Positions 19,079 to 28,446 of a stretch of DNA of 64,000 nt are shown here, piece by piece. Positions within the stretch are counted from its first letter, which is position 1. The number at the start of each line of letters is the position of its first letter. Origin of the DNA: Mucilaginibacter jinjuensis. Lineage in GTDB: Bacteria > Bacteroidota > Bacteroidia > Sphingobacteriales > Sphingobacteriaceae. The translations under genes and the position numbers were made by a program. The notes under the pieces are model-generated. The model saw only the letters and a list, made by a program, of their open reading frames with translations, was not told the origin of the DNA and did not search any database. The DNA is taken from assembly GCF_028596025.1 (NCBI RefSeq), contig NZ_CP117167.1, positions 2,294,001-2,358,000 of the forward strand, given 5' to 3'.

Positions 19079-21568
19079 ATGGCATCACACAGCAAAGCAG
19101 AGCAGGTATTTCCTGTATATAAAGTGGAGCATAACTGCATGGTCTCCGCAAACGGCGATCTCACCATTGGCTATAAAGTGAACCTCCCTGAAATTTTTAC
19201 CCTGTCAAATGACGAATATCTGGCTTTTCACGAGGTAATAATAAAAGCGTTAAGATTACTTCCTAAAAACACGGTATTCCATAAGCAGGATTGGTTTATC
19301 AACGATCAATATGAAGCTGTCTTTGCTAAAGAAGGAAGTCAGCAAGTTAAAACTTTCTTGTCTCACTCCAGTGAGCGCTATTTTCATGAACGTGAGTTTC
19401 TGCATCATCACTGCCATATCTTTTTAACCAAAAGGCCCGATAAGTTTAAACAATATTCAAGTGCAGTAAGTTCATTAATGCGTAAACGCATTGTGCCGGT
19501 ACAAACTACCTGCGACGAATTATTCATGGACTTTCAGGATAGTGCCGGCCAGTTTGTTAGGCTGTTATTGGATAGTGGTTTGATAACACTTACACAGCTG
19601 AATGACGATGAGTTAGCCGGAACGTTAAACCAGTCAGGTGTTTTGGAGCAGTATTGTTTTTTGCTGAATCAAAACGAAGCGCCAGTAATTAAGGATATAC
19701 ATATTCAGGATGAGATCAGGATCGGTGATAACCATTGCCAGCTTTATACTTTAAGCGATGCAGAAAACTTGCCACCCTTATGTGGCCCGAGAATTACTTA
19801 TGATAAATATAGTACGGATAAAACTAAGTTTAGTACCGGCTTTGCAACGCCGATAGGCGCCTTGTTAAAATGCAATCATTTATACAACCAGTATATCTTT
19901 ATTGGTGACAGCCCGCAAACGATCAAAAAACTGGAAGCAAAGAAATTACGCTTGCAATCTCTCTCAGCATATTCACGGGAAAATGCCATTGGCCGGGATG
20001 CTACGCACGATTTTTTAAACGAGGCGATAAGCCAGCAGCGGTTACCGGTAAAAGCGCATTTTAATGTGCTAGCCTGGACCGATAACCTTGCGTTCTTAAA
20101 AGACCTCAAAAATAAGGTTAGTTCATCGTTGGCTCAAATGGATGCACAACCCAAACAGGAAACCGACGGGGCCGCGCAAATTTGGTGGGCTGGATTACCC
20201 GGTAATGAGGCAGCATTTCCGATGAACGATACCTTCGATACGTTTGTAGAGCAGGCTAGCTGTTTCTTAAACCTGGAAACGAATTATCAATCGAGCATAA
20301 GCCCTTTCGGCATTCGTTTAGGCGACCGCTTATCCGGTAAGCCCGTTCATGTGGATATTAGCGATGACCCGATGACTAAGGGAATTACTACTAACCGCAA
20401 TAAATTTATATTAGGTCCTTCAGGCAGTGGTAAATCGTTCTTCACAAATCATTTGTTAAGAAGCTATTTCGAACAGGGGGCGCACGTGGTTTTGGTTGAC
20501 GTTGGACATAGTTACCAGGGACTTTGTGATTTTGTTGACGGTTATTACTTCACTTACACCGAAGATGAGCCCATTAGCTTTAATCCATTTTACATAGCAG
20601 ACGGCGACGTTTTAGATACTGAAAAAAGGGAAAGCATAAAAGCCATGATTTTAGCGCTATGGAAGAAAGAGGACGAGGGTGTACAACGGTCTGAATATGT
20701 GGCGATATCAGATGCTTTATACCATTATTACGAAAAACTAAAAAGCCATCCTGAAATTTTCCCTTGCTTTGACAGCTTTTACGATTTTTTGAAGGGGGAC
20801 TTTTATGAATCTATGAAGCAATCAAAAGTGAAAGATGAACGTTTTGATATAGATAACATGTTATTCGTATTGAAGCCATACTATAAAGGTGGTGAATATG
20901 CCTGCTTGCTGAATGCAAAAGAAAATCTCGACCTTTTGCAAAAGCGTTTTATTGTCTTCGAATTAGACAATATTAAAGATCATCCAATTTTATTTCCGGT
21001 TGTTACGCTCATTATTATGGAAACATTCGTTTCTAAAATGCGCAAGCTTGCCAAGGATACCCGGAAGATGATCCTGATAGAAGAGGCATGGAAAGCAATC
21101 GCGCGGGAAGGTATGGCGGAGTACATTAAATATCTCTTTAAAACCGTCCGTAAATATTTCGGTGAAGCATTGGTGGTTACCCAGGACATCGAAGATATTA
21201 TCAGTTCGCCAGTCGTTAAGCAGGCTATTATTAATAATAGTGATTGCAAGATCTTATTGGACCAGCGAAAATATCAGAATGACTTTCCTAAAATACAGCA
21301 GCTATTAGGTATTACGGATAAAGAAACGGCGCTCATTATGAGCATGAACCGCAACAATGATGAAAGCCTGAAATACAAAGAAGTTTTTATCAGCTTAAAT
21401 GGCCAGTTATCAAAAGTTTATCGCACCGAAGTAAGCCGCGAAGAGTACTGGACCTATACTACAGAATCATCGGAAAAAGCAAAAGTTCATGCCTACACAA
21501 AAAAATTAGGCAGTGTTAAGCTTGCGATAGCCGCGATCGTTAGAGAAGAATTAGAACAAGCAGCATAA
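19079..21568 (+). CDS. traG: TraG, VirB4-like conjugation ATPase
   Basis: 829 residues, normal length for the TraG-family conjugative transposon ATPase. The Walker A motif GPSGSGKS is at about residues 446-453. The DUF3875-like N-terminal region (FPVYKVEHNCMVSANGDLTI) and the Walker B region MILIEEAWKAI are present, followed by TVRKYFGEALVVTQDIEDII, a VirB4/TraC pattern. It powers assembly of the conjugation channel at the inner membrane. The gene is intact and unbroken, in contrast to several neighbours. Confidence 0.95.
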   Translation: MASHSKAEQVFPVYKVEHNCMVSANGDLTIGYKVNLPEIFTLSNDEYLAFHEVIIKALRLLPKNTVFHKQDWFINDQYEAVFAKEGSQQVKTFLSHSSERYFHEREFLHHHCHIFLTKRPDKFKQYSSAVSSLMRKRIVPVQTTCDELFMDFQDSAGQFVRLLLDSGLITLTQLNDDELAGTLNQSGVLEQYCFLLNQNEAPVIKDIHIQDEIRIGDNHCQLYTLSDAENLPPLCGPRITYDKYSTDKTKFSTGFATPIGALLKCNHLYNQYIFIGDSPQTIKKLEAKKLRLQSLSAYSRENAIGRDATHDFLNEAISQQRLPVKAHFNVLAWTDNLAFLKDLKNKVSSSLAQMDAQPKQETDGAAQIWWAGLPGNEAAFPMNDTFDTFVEQASCFLNLETNYQSSISPFGIRLGDRLSGKPVHVDISDDPMTKGITTNRNKFILGPSGSGKSFFTNHLLRSYFEQGAHVVLVDVGHSYQGLCDFVDGYYFTYTEDEPISFNPFYIADGDVLDTEKRESIKAMILALWKKEDEGVQRSEYVAISDALYHYYEKLKSHPEIFPCFDSFYDFLKGDFYESMKQSKVKDERFDIDNMLFVLKPYYKGGEYACLLNAKENLDLLQKRFIVFELDNIKDHPILFPVVTLIIMETFVSKMRKLAKDTRKMILIEEAWKAIAREGMAEYIKYLFKTVRKYFGEALVVTQDIEDIISSPVVKQAIINNSDCKILLDQRKYQNDFPKIQQLLGITDKETALIMSMNRNNDESLKYKEVFISLNGQLSKVYRTEVSREEYWTYTTESSEKAKVHAYTKKLGSVKLAIAAIVREELEQAA

Positions 21569-21584
21569 ACTAAAACCCATAATT

Positions 21585-21959
21585 ATGAAAGCCTTAACAT
21601 TTTTAATCGTATTGCTTGCCATATTATTTACTCGATGTAAAAGTAAGAGTACAACTCAGGACTTTTCTGGTACTTACGTTTTGCAAACAAAAGGTGAATA
21701 TGCAATTGATTACGATACCCTAATTGTTTCCGCAGACCACAAAAGCGCTAACACATATAACATCCAAAACAACTCTGGATTTCAAAAAATACGTAACGGT
21801 GTCATCATGCTAAAGGAATTTAAAAAGACATCTTGGGTTGCAAATTGGAATGAAGATAAGCAGCTATTATCTGAAACTGATTTGGGCAGACAAATTCAGT
21901 TTAAGGATAACAACAAAACTTTGGTGCTCAAAAATTCTACCTACCAAAAAATCAAATAA
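21585..21959 (+). CDS. Small putative lipoprotein in the tra operon
   Basis: 124 residues beginning MKALTFLIVLLAILFTRCKSKS, a signal sequence with a candidate lipobox cysteine at residue 18. The residue before the cysteine is Arg, unusual for signal peptidase II, so lipidation is uncertain. The remainder is polar with predicted beta character (DFSGTYVLQTKGEYA). No family recognised. The gene lies 16 bp after traG and 58 bp before the VirB5-like gene, so it is probably co-transcribed and may be an accessory exclusion or surface protein. Confidence 0.55.
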   Translation: MKALTFLIVLLAILFTRCKSKSTTQDFSGTYVLQTKGEYAIDYDTLIVSADHKSANTYNIQNNSGFQKIRNGVIMLKEFKKTSWVANWNEDKQLLSETDLGRQIQFKDNNKTLVLKNSTYQKIK

Positions 21960-22017
21960 CATTTCCTACATATCACTAAGTAATTCCTGTAAATAAACAG
22001 GGATATGGGAGGCTTTT

Positions 22018-22701
22018 ATGAAAAATTTACTTGTAAAAATAGTGTCATTGATAGTATTACTTGCAATCACATTACCCTCGCAAAAGGCAAAAGCACAATT
22101 CGTGATTGGCGAAGTAATAAAACTTACAGTAACCAAAGTAATTAAGGCAATAGACCTTAAAGTACAGCGAATGCAGAATAAAACAATATGGCTGCAAAAC
22201 GCACAAAAAGTCATTGAAAATCAAATGTCAAAAACCCGGCTAACTGAAATTTCGGGCTGGACAGAGCAGCAGAAGCAATTGTACAGTAGCTACTATACAG
22301 AATTAGGGAACATTAAAGCCACTATTTCTAAATATCAGCGCATAAAGGATATTACTTTAAAACAAGCGGCTTTGGTAAGCGAGTATAAACAAGCCTGGAA
22401 CCTGTTTCGGCAGGACAATCATTTCAACCCGCAGGAGTTGAGTTATATGCAACAGGTTTATACCGGCATTTTAGACGCGAGTGTGAAAAACCTCGATGAG
22501 ATCATGCTCGTTGTTAGTCCTGCAAAAACGCAAATGACGGATGAACAACGTTTAGAATTGATCAACAAGGCCAGTGACCATTTGGATGAGAACTATAATG
22601 ACTTGCACCAATTCAATAATCAAGGCATACAATTGAGCCTGCAACGCAGTAAAGATTTAAGCGATACACAATCAATTAAAAAGCTTTATGGAATCAATTA
22701 A
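22018..22701 (+). CDS. TraI-position, VirB5-like exported conjugation protein, paralogue 1
   Basis: 227 residues with signal peptide (LLVKIVSLIVLLAITLPSQKAKA) and a mainly helical mature protein containing LQNAQKVIENQMSKTRLTEI and a C-terminal SKDLSDTQSIKKLYGIN. The same C-terminal pattern (rs.d..d...vk..YGI) recurs in the next two gene products, showing three tandem paralogues. This position is occupied in Bacteroidota elements by a periplasmic helical protein comparable to VirB5. The 14-bp overlap with the next gene indicates coupling. Confidence 0.75.
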   Translation: MKNLLVKIVSLIVLLAITLPSQKAKAQFVIGEVIKLTVTKVIKAIDLKVQRMQNKTIWLQNAQKVIENQMSKTRLTEISGWTEQQKQLYSSYYTELGNIKATISKYQRIKDITLKQAALVSEYKQAWNLFRQDNHFNPQELSYMQQVYTGILDASVKNLDEIMLVVSPAKTQMTDEQRLELINKASDHLDENYNDLHQFNNQGIQLSLQRSKDLSDTQSIKKLYGIN

Positions 22702-23380
22702 TCGAATAAAGATACGGGCGGACGAGATTCGGCGCAAAAGCAAGAAGTTGCTGGCCTTTACTGCAATGACAGTTGCTGCCTCTGCATTGGCAACAACAGT
22801 CAGGGCGCAAACCTTTGCCAAGTGGTTTCAGCAAAAAAGTACCCAAAAGAAATATCTTTTACAGCAGGTAGCCGCTTTACAGGTTTACGCCGCTTACTAC
22901 AAAGTTGGTAATAATATCGCTCATAACGGCCTGGGGTCAATTACAGGTTCGCTGAAATCAGAAAATGGGTTACACACAATATATTACAACAATCTAAATA
23001 ATGTTAGCCCTGTAGTAAGGAATACTAAACAGGTAAATGATATACTGCAATGGCAGAAAGATATTCTTGTACGCATGAACACCCTTGACAAAACTGCGAA
23101 TCTTAACGATGTTGAGCGAAAATATATCATACAGGTTAAAGCCGCTTTATTTAAAGATTGTGATCAACAGATTACCGAGTTACAAAATGTGGTTACCGAC
23201 AGCAAACTAAAGATGAGTGACGAAGAACGGTTGAAACACATCGGAGTAATTCATTCCGCTATGCAAAATAATTACCGTTTTGCCTCTGCATTTACTGACC
23301 ATGTGAAAGTTTATGAGGCGCAGCGTGTACAGGAAAATAATAATGTGATCTCCGAAAAGAAGATTTACGGGATTCAATAA
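22688..23380 (+). CDS. VirB5-like exported conjugation protein, paralogue 2
   Basis: 230 residues with a signal peptide after a basic start (KLLAFTAMTVAASALATTVRA) and helical mature part: QQVAALQVYAAYYKVGNNIA, DQQITELQNVVTDSKLKMSD, ending NVISEKKIYGIQ. The KMSDEERLKHI motif matches RMSDDERMRAI in paralogue 3 and QMTDEQRLELI in paralogue 1. It starts within the end of paralogue 1 in another frame. Confidence 0.72.
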   Translation: MESINRIKIRADEIRRKSKKLLAFTAMTVAASALATTVRAQTFAKWFQQKSTQKKYLLQQVAALQVYAAYYKVGNNIAHNGLGSITGSLKSENGLHTIYYNNLNNVSPVVRNTKQVNDILQWQKDILVRMNTLDKTANLNDVERKYIIQVKAALFKDCDQQITELQNVVTDSKLKMSDEERLKHIGVIHSAMQNNYRFASAFTDHVKVYEAQRVQENNNVISEKKIYGIQ

Positions 23381-23391
23381 GTAAAGAAATT

Positions 23392-24039
23392 ATGAAAAGG
23401 CAAATCAAGCAGATCGTAATTATACTGGTGTTTTTCTTTTGCCTGGGTACGGCAAAGATTGCCAGCGGACAGGTTCAGGAAATGCAGCAACTAATCTTGG
23501 ACATTGAAAAACTAACCCAGTTAAAAGGCATATTAAGCGACATGAAAGCGGGTTACCAGATCTATCAGGAAGGCTATGGCAGTATATCCCAACTTTCCAA
23601 AGGTAATTTTGACCTGCATAGCGTTTACCTGAATGGCTTGCTTTCCATAAACCCCACTGTAAAAAATTACGGCAGAGTAGCCGAAATAATTTCCCAGCAG
23701 GTCAGTTTGATTAGCGAGTATAAAAGCGCCTATAAGCAATTTCAGCAAAGCGGCTCATTTAGTGCAAGTGAATTGAACTACATCAGTAATGTATATACAC
23801 AGCTTGTCAATCAAAGCCTTCAAAATCTGGACGATCTGACTAATGTGCTTACCGCAGGTAAACTGCGAATGTCCGACGATGAAAGAATGCGGGCGATTGA
23901 CCGCATCTATGCCAGCAGTTCAGATAAACTGCAGTTTCTCCGGCACTTCAATCGGCAAGGCGTTTTGTTAAATATTCAGCGCAGCAAGGATATAGGCGAT
24001 ACCCGAACGGTGAAACAGTTCTATGGTATAAATAACTAA
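23392..24039 (+). CDS. VirB5-like exported conjugation protein, paralogue 3
   Basis: 215 residues with signal peptide (IKQIVIILVFFFCLGTAKIASG), helical mature region, RMSDDERMRAIDRIYAS and the terminal RSKDIGDTRTVKQFYGINN. It is closest to paralogue 1 in layout. The three tandem genes between traG and traJ probably supply periplasmic or tip components of the conjugation apparatus. The 62-bp gap to traJ contains an imperfect hairpin (24051-24076). Confidence 0.72.
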   Translation: MKRQIKQIVIILVFFFCLGTAKIASGQVQEMQQLILDIEKLTQLKGILSDMKAGYQIYQEGYGSISQLSKGNFDLHSVYLNGLLSINPTVKNYGRVAEIISQQVSLISEYKSAYKQFQQSGSFSASELNYISNVYTQLVNQSLQNLDDLTNVLTAGKLRMSDDERMRAIDRIYASSSDKLQFLRHFNRQGVLLNIQRSKDIGDTRTVKQFYGINN

Positions 24040-24101
24040 TCCCAATTTTATGAAACCTCCATTTATGGAAGCTTCATCACCTCTTAAAAACAAATATTAA
24101 G

Positions 24102-25319
24102 ATGAAAAAGAAGATTTATTTAACCGCAATTCTTGCGGTAACGGGGATAGCTTTTCCTTTATTTTCCAAAGCAGACGGACTTGCCACAGATATTCAGGGC
24201 TTGCAGGGAACTTTGAATGGCGTTTATAACGATATGCTGCCCATGTGTAGTCAACTCATTGGTGTGGGCCGGGCAGTCGCCGGATTTGGTGCACTTTTTT
24301 ATATAGGAAGCCGTGTATGGCGACAAATAGCCAGCGCAGAGTCGATAGATTTTTATCCCCTAATGCGCCCCTTTGCATTGGGTTTAGCAATTCTTTTATT
24401 TCCCACAGTAATTGCTATTATCAATGGTATCATGTCGCCCACTGTAAGCGCCACCGGCGGTATGGTGCAAAATTCTGATGCCGCCATTGCAGCCTTATTA
24501 AAAGCAAAAGAAGCGGCGGTAGAAAAGACAGACACCTGGCAAATGTATGTTGGTGCTGATGGCGATGGCGATAGAGATAAATGGTACAAATATACCCATC
24601 CTGACGATCAATATGGCAGTAAAGAAGGTATACTTGCCAGCGTAGGCAATGATATGAAATTCGCCATGTCCAAGGCTTCTTACAATTTTCGCAATTCAGC
24701 TAAGCAATGGATGTCGGAAGTATTGCAGGTGTTGTACGAAGCAGCGGCCTTGTGTATCAATACAATTCGAACATTCTACTTGATCATTCTTGCCATATTG
24801 GGGCCCATCGTATTTGGCTTGGCAGTCTTCGATGGTTTTCAGCACACCTTGACGGTGTGGCTGGCCAAATACATCAATGTATTTCTTTGGCTTCCGGTAG
24901 CAAATATATTCGGTGCAATCATCGGTAAGGTGCAGGAAAACATGCTTAAACTCGACATTACCCAGGTCCAAAGTGCTGGTGACACTTTCTTTAGTTCAAC
25001 CGACACTGCCTATCTCATCTTTTTAATTATAGGTATCATCGGATATTTTACCGTACCGAGTGTAACCAATTACATTGTAAATGCGGGTGGCGGCAATGGT
25101 CTGCTTCAAAAGGTAAACAGGATCGTCAGCAGTACAAGCCAGTCTGTCGTCGGTGCAGCTTCAGGAGGCAGCAGTATGGCCGCTGATACATTCGGCAATC
25201 AAAAATCCAACACCAGTATGAGCATGGCCGACAGCGCCGTATCAAAGCCATATTTTCAGGACAAAGGCAGCAACCCTAATAACGGACGGGCAAGCAAGAT
25301 AGATCCACAACAAGCCTAA
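24102..25319 (+). CDS. traJ: TraJ, VirB6-like polytopic conjugation protein
   Basis: 405 residues, typical TraJ length. After a signal peptide it shows LVGVGRAVAGFGALFYIGSR-like sequence (residues ~45-70), IDFYPLMRPFALGLAILLFP, and further membrane segments (TIRTFYLIILAILGPIVFGL; YLIFLIIGIIGYFTVPSV). The C-terminal ~70 residues are Ser/Gly-rich. This is the VirB6-like inner-membrane channel subunit. The gene is intact, followed 24 bp later by traK. Confidence 0.93.
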   Translation: MKKKIYLTAILAVTGIAFPLFSKADGLATDIQGLQGTLNGVYNDMLPMCSQLIGVGRAVAGFGALFYIGSRVWRQIASAESIDFYPLMRPFALGLAILLFPTVIAIINGIMSPTVSATGGMVQNSDAAIAALLKAKEAAVEKTDTWQMYVGADGDGDRDKWYKYTHPDDQYGSKEGILASVGNDMKFAMSKASYNFRNSAKQWMSEVLQVLYEAAALCINTIRTFYLIILAILGPIVFGLAVFDGFQHTLTVWLAKYINVFLWLPVANIFGAIIGKVQENMLKLDITQVQSAGDTFFSSTDTAYLIFLIIGIIGYFTVPSVTNYIVNAGGGNGLLQKVNRIVSSTSQSVVGAASGGSSMAADTFGNQKSNTSMSMADSAVSKPYFQDKGSNPNNGRASKIDPQQA

Positions 25320-25343
25320 TTATTTACCCAAAATTTAATAATC

Positions 25344-25958
25344 ATGTTTACACATCTCAAAAACATTGAAACAGCCTTTAAGCACATCAAGCTATTCAGC
25401 TATTTTTTGATATCAGCTTGCACCATTATATCATGTTTTGCACTTTATAAAAGTTATCAGGCAGCAAGCATTGCAGGAAGCCATATTTACGTTCTGACTA
25501 ACGGCAAGGCGTTAGAGGCTTTTGCAGCCGACCGGAAAGACAACATACCGGTAGAGGCCAGAGATCATATCCGAATGTTTCATCATTATTTTTTTACCCT
25601 TGACCCTGATGAAAAAGTAATAAATGCCAATATAGGCAAGGCCTTATACCTGGCTGATGAAAGTGCCAGAAATCAATACAACGATTTAAAGGAAAAAAGC
25701 TATTACAACAATCTGATTTCCGGCAATATCAGCCAACAGGTTACCGTGGACAGTATTCAAGTGGATATAAACCAATATCCTTATTACTTTAAATGCTTCG
25801 CCACGCAAAAGCTGATCCGTTCCACTTCCACGGCGAACCGCAGCCTGATCACTCAGGGATATTTGCGCAATGTAGCCAGGTCGGACAATAACCCGCATGG
25901 TTTTTTAATCCTGCATTGGGAAACATTAGCAAACAGGGACATTACTATTCAACATTAA
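25344..25958 (+). CDS. traK: TraK, VirB8-like conjugation protein
   Basis: 204 residues starting with the characteristic helix MFTHLKNIETAFKHIKLFSY and a single membrane anchor (~18-42), then a periplasmic domain containing EARDHIRMFHHYFFTLDPDE and VDINQYPYYFKCFATQKLIR, both strongly conserved in TraK. It functions as the VirB8-like assembly factor. Normal length; four bases separate it from the next gene. Confidence 0.94.
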   Translation: MFTHLKNIETAFKHIKLFSYFLISACTIISCFALYKSYQAASIAGSHIYVLTNGKALEAFAADRKDNIPVEARDHIRMFHHYFFTLDPDEKVINANIGKALYLADESARNQYNDLKEKSYYNNLISGNISQQVTVDSIQVDINQYPYYFKCFATQKLIRSTSTANRSLITQGYLRNVARSDNNPHGFLILHWETLANRDITIQH

Positions 25959-25962
25959 AGCT

Positions 25963-26298
25963 ATGATATTATCTAATAGTAAAAGGTCAGCACAATTAAG
26001 CGACAAGGTTGCGGCTTCGCTGGCAAAGCAGATTATCAATTTTCAAGTACGATTTGCGACCTGGCTTAACAGTTGGTTTAACACTTATTCTATTCGTCAA
26101 AAGAAACAGATAACAATCGCAATCGGGTTGTTAACTGCTATCATATTAATCAGCAGTTCATTCTGCAGCTTCTATACTATACCCAAATTATCACAAAATT
26201 ATACCTCTGCCCATATCGGCCAGGCTTCGGAATTTCCCGATCCCCAATTTATCAAACGTCAATTAACAGATTCATTAACTAAAAAAAGTAAACCATGA
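25963..26298 (+). CDS. TraL-position single-pass conjugation protein
   Basis: 111 residues with one transmembrane helix near 53-72 (QITIAIGLLTAIILISSSFC) and a short charged C-terminus. It is recognised mainly by position between traK and traM and by its topology. The traM start codon overlaps its stop (ATGA), showing translational coupling. Confidence 0.75.
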   Translation: MILSNSKRSAQLSDKVAASLAKQIINFQVRFATWLNSWFNTYSIRQKKQITIAIGLLTAIILISSSFCSFYTIPKLSQNYTSAHIGQASEFPDPQFIKRQLTDSLTKKSKP

Positions 26299-27572
26299 AT
26301 GCAGTATTAAACAGCGGTCAATTGCCGCAGCATACTCCTGAATTTTTGAAGGAGCGCAAATTTTTAGTCATTATGCCCCTGCTTATTATTCCATTTTTAA
26401 CGATGGCATTTTGGGCATTGGGTGGCGGTAAACAATCCGCGTCAGCCTTTGAAAATTCTAATGCGCAGGGATTAAATGCCACATTACCGCAAGCGCAGTT
26501 TAAGGATCAAAAAGCCCAGGACAAAATGGGCGTTTATCAAACTGTTAAAACGGATTCCGCAAATTCAGCTAATAGCGGTGTTAGTGAAAGTTTCGTTAAA
26601 TCCATGGGACTGGACGCAGCGAAAGCCGGGCATATTGATTCTGCTACGCAGCCTTCAACCACTAACCTCACAGGCGGACCAACTGTAGCGGATACTAATG
26701 AAGCCAAAATTCAGGCAAAGCTTGCTGCTATCAATCAGCAGATCAACCAGCCGGAACCAACGAACTATGGCAGCGGTGCAGCAGCACCTCAATCTGCTGC
26801 CGATGTAAAAAGACTGGAATTAATGATGAAAGCCATGAACGGCAACGGCGGCGGCAACGACCCTGAAATGAAACAGCTAACCCAAATGCTTCAACAAATT
26901 AATGAAATACAAAATCCCGGCAACGCCAATAATAGACTGCGTAACGAATCCCTGAAAAATCACGGGCGTGTTTATGCGATAATGGCTGCAAATGATGATG
27001 ACGACGATAATTCCGCAACTGATAAAATGAAGGTTAGCTACGCTTCCTACGACGGCGGTGGCAAGTCAAAAAAACATCGAACTGCGAATACAGCTGAAAC
27101 AGCAGGCAATACGATTCAGGCAGTTGTACATGAAGATCAGACATTGGTAACCGGCGCGGTTATTAAATTAAGGTTGTTGGATGGTATTTATGTAAATGGC
27201 AAAATGATACCAAAGGGGAGTTTTGTATATGGCACCTGCGCTCTCAATAATGAACGTTTGGAAATTAAAATTGAAAGTATTCGCTATCTCAATAACATTC
27301 TGCCGGTCGCCCTCGCAGTTTATGACCTTGACGGAATGGAAGGCTTGTATGTTCCTGGTTCTATTGGAAGGGATGCTGCAAAAAATGGCGTGGGCGATGC
27401 TGTTCAATCTATGCAACTTATGTCAATGGATCAGTCCGTTGGCACACAGGCCGCCAGCGCAGGGGTTGAAGCCGCTAAAGGCTTATTCAACCACAAGGTG
27501 AAGCAGATCAAAGTTAAAGTAAAGGCCGGTTACGAAGTCCTTTTAAAAGACAGTAACGACCGAGACAATTAA
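26295..27572 (+). CDS. traM: TraM, VirB10-like conjugation protein
   Basis: 425 residues. An N-terminal cytoplasmic stretch (LPQHTPEFLKERKFLVIMPL) is followed by one transmembrane helix, a long Gln/Asn/Gly-rich linker and a C-terminal beta-domain (AVIKLRLLDGIYVNGKMIPK, LEIKIESIRYLNNILPVALA, DLDGMEGLYVPGS) diagnostic of Bacteroidota TraM. It bridges inner and outer membrane in the channel. A run of five Asp codons (~residues 235-239) lies in the linker. Intact. Confidence 0.94.
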   Translation: MNAVLNSGQLPQHTPEFLKERKFLVIMPLLIIPFLTMAFWALGGGKQSASAFENSNAQGLNATLPQAQFKDQKAQDKMGVYQTVKTDSANSANSGVSESFVKSMGLDAAKAGHIDSATQPSTTNLTGGPTVADTNEAKIQAKLAAINQQINQPEPTNYGSGAAAPQSAADVKRLELMMKAMNGNGGGNDPEMKQLTQMLQQINEIQNPGNANNRLRNESLKNHGRVYAIMAANDDDDDNSATDKMKVSYASYDGGGKSKKHRTANTAETAGNTIQAVVHEDQTLVTGAVIKLRLLDGIYVNGKMIPKGSFVYGTCALNNERLEIKIESIRYLNNILPVALAVYDLDGMEGLYVPGSIGRDAAKNGVGDAVQSMQLMSMDQSVGTQAASAGVEAAKGLFNHKVKQIKVKVKAGYEVLLKDSNDRDN

Positions 27573-27582
27573 ACGAAATACC

Positions 27583-28413
27583 ATGAGGACATCATTCATT
27601 ATTTTCATTCTTGGTGCCTGGGGAACAGTTGCCTACGCGCAGGATACGGCTTACGTGAGCCGTGATAAAACGACAGCTTTGTTCTTTAACTCCACTGTTA
27701 AAATGATCAGCAGGTCAACGCCGGATCTCGATGTTGACCAAAAGGAAAATACCTTGATTACAATTAAAGCATTTACTACAGTTTTTTCACCGGCCTGTAT
27801 TGATGTGCAGGAAGTTAGCACTGCAAAAATCTATCACATTCCGGTTGAATTTTCCTGCGGCCGTGCAGGAAGACGAATTGAAGTTAACGGAGCGCCAATG
27901 CCAGTTAGAGCTATCAAAACTGCCGGTTTTAATTATAGTGCAGTTATTAACAAATTAGCCGAAGGTAAACGTAGAGATGTGATAGACCATGAAAAAACCG
28001 GAGGTGTAAAAGCCTGGGTTGATAAACTATCTCTTGCCGGTAACCGGATTTTCTTTAGGCTGGATGTTCGCAACAAATCCAATCTGCCTTATGAAATTGA
28101 TTTCGTACGCTTTTATATCAGGGATTTGAAAACGGTTGCGCGGATGGCAACACACGAACAGGAGATTGTGCCGTTAATTACCACACTCCATAAAAAGACT
28201 TCAATCGCCCATAAACGGGAGATTGCAAAAATTTTTGGCTTCCACCGTTTTTCTCTTTCTGAAGACCAGGCGCTAAACGTTGAATTATATGAGCGAAACG
28301 GTAACCGCCACATTTACCTGCAAATCACACAAAAGGATCTGGAAGATTTAAAGACAATTGCCCCGGCAAAGCAGCAACCGGGAAATGCTTCAGTAGCTGC
28401 TAATAAACTTTAA
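27583..28413 (+). CDS. traN: TraN, VirB9-like conjugation protein (DUF4138)
   Basis: 276 residues with signal peptide (MRTSFIIFILGAWGTVAYAQ). The DUF4138 hallmarks TTALFFNSTVKMISRSTPDL, LAGNRIFFRLDVRNKSNLPY and EIDFVRFYIRDLK are all present. It forms the outer-membrane part of the secretion channel. Length is normal. It ends the recognised transfer-channel block; traO-traQ-type genes were not found. Confidence 0.94.
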   Translation: MRTSFIIFILGAWGTVAYAQDTAYVSRDKTTALFFNSTVKMISRSTPDLDVDQKENTLITIKAFTTVFSPACIDVQEVSTAKIYHIPVEFSCGRAGRRIEVNGAPMPVRAIKTAGFNYSAVINKLAEGKRRDVIDHEKTGGVKAWVDKLSLAGNRIFFRLDVRNKSNLPYEIDFVRFYIRDLKTVARMATHEQEIVPLITTLHKKTSIAHKREIAKIFGFHRFSLSEDQALNVELYERNGNRHIYLQITQKDLEDLKTIAPAKQQPGNASVAANKL

Positions 28414-28446
28414 TTAACCATTTATTTCATTTTTAATCTTTAAGTT

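Noticed and set aside
26980-27010. GATGATGACGACGAT repeat as a tandem-repeat feature
   Set aside because: It only encodes the short Asp run of TraM and shows no independent repeat structure.
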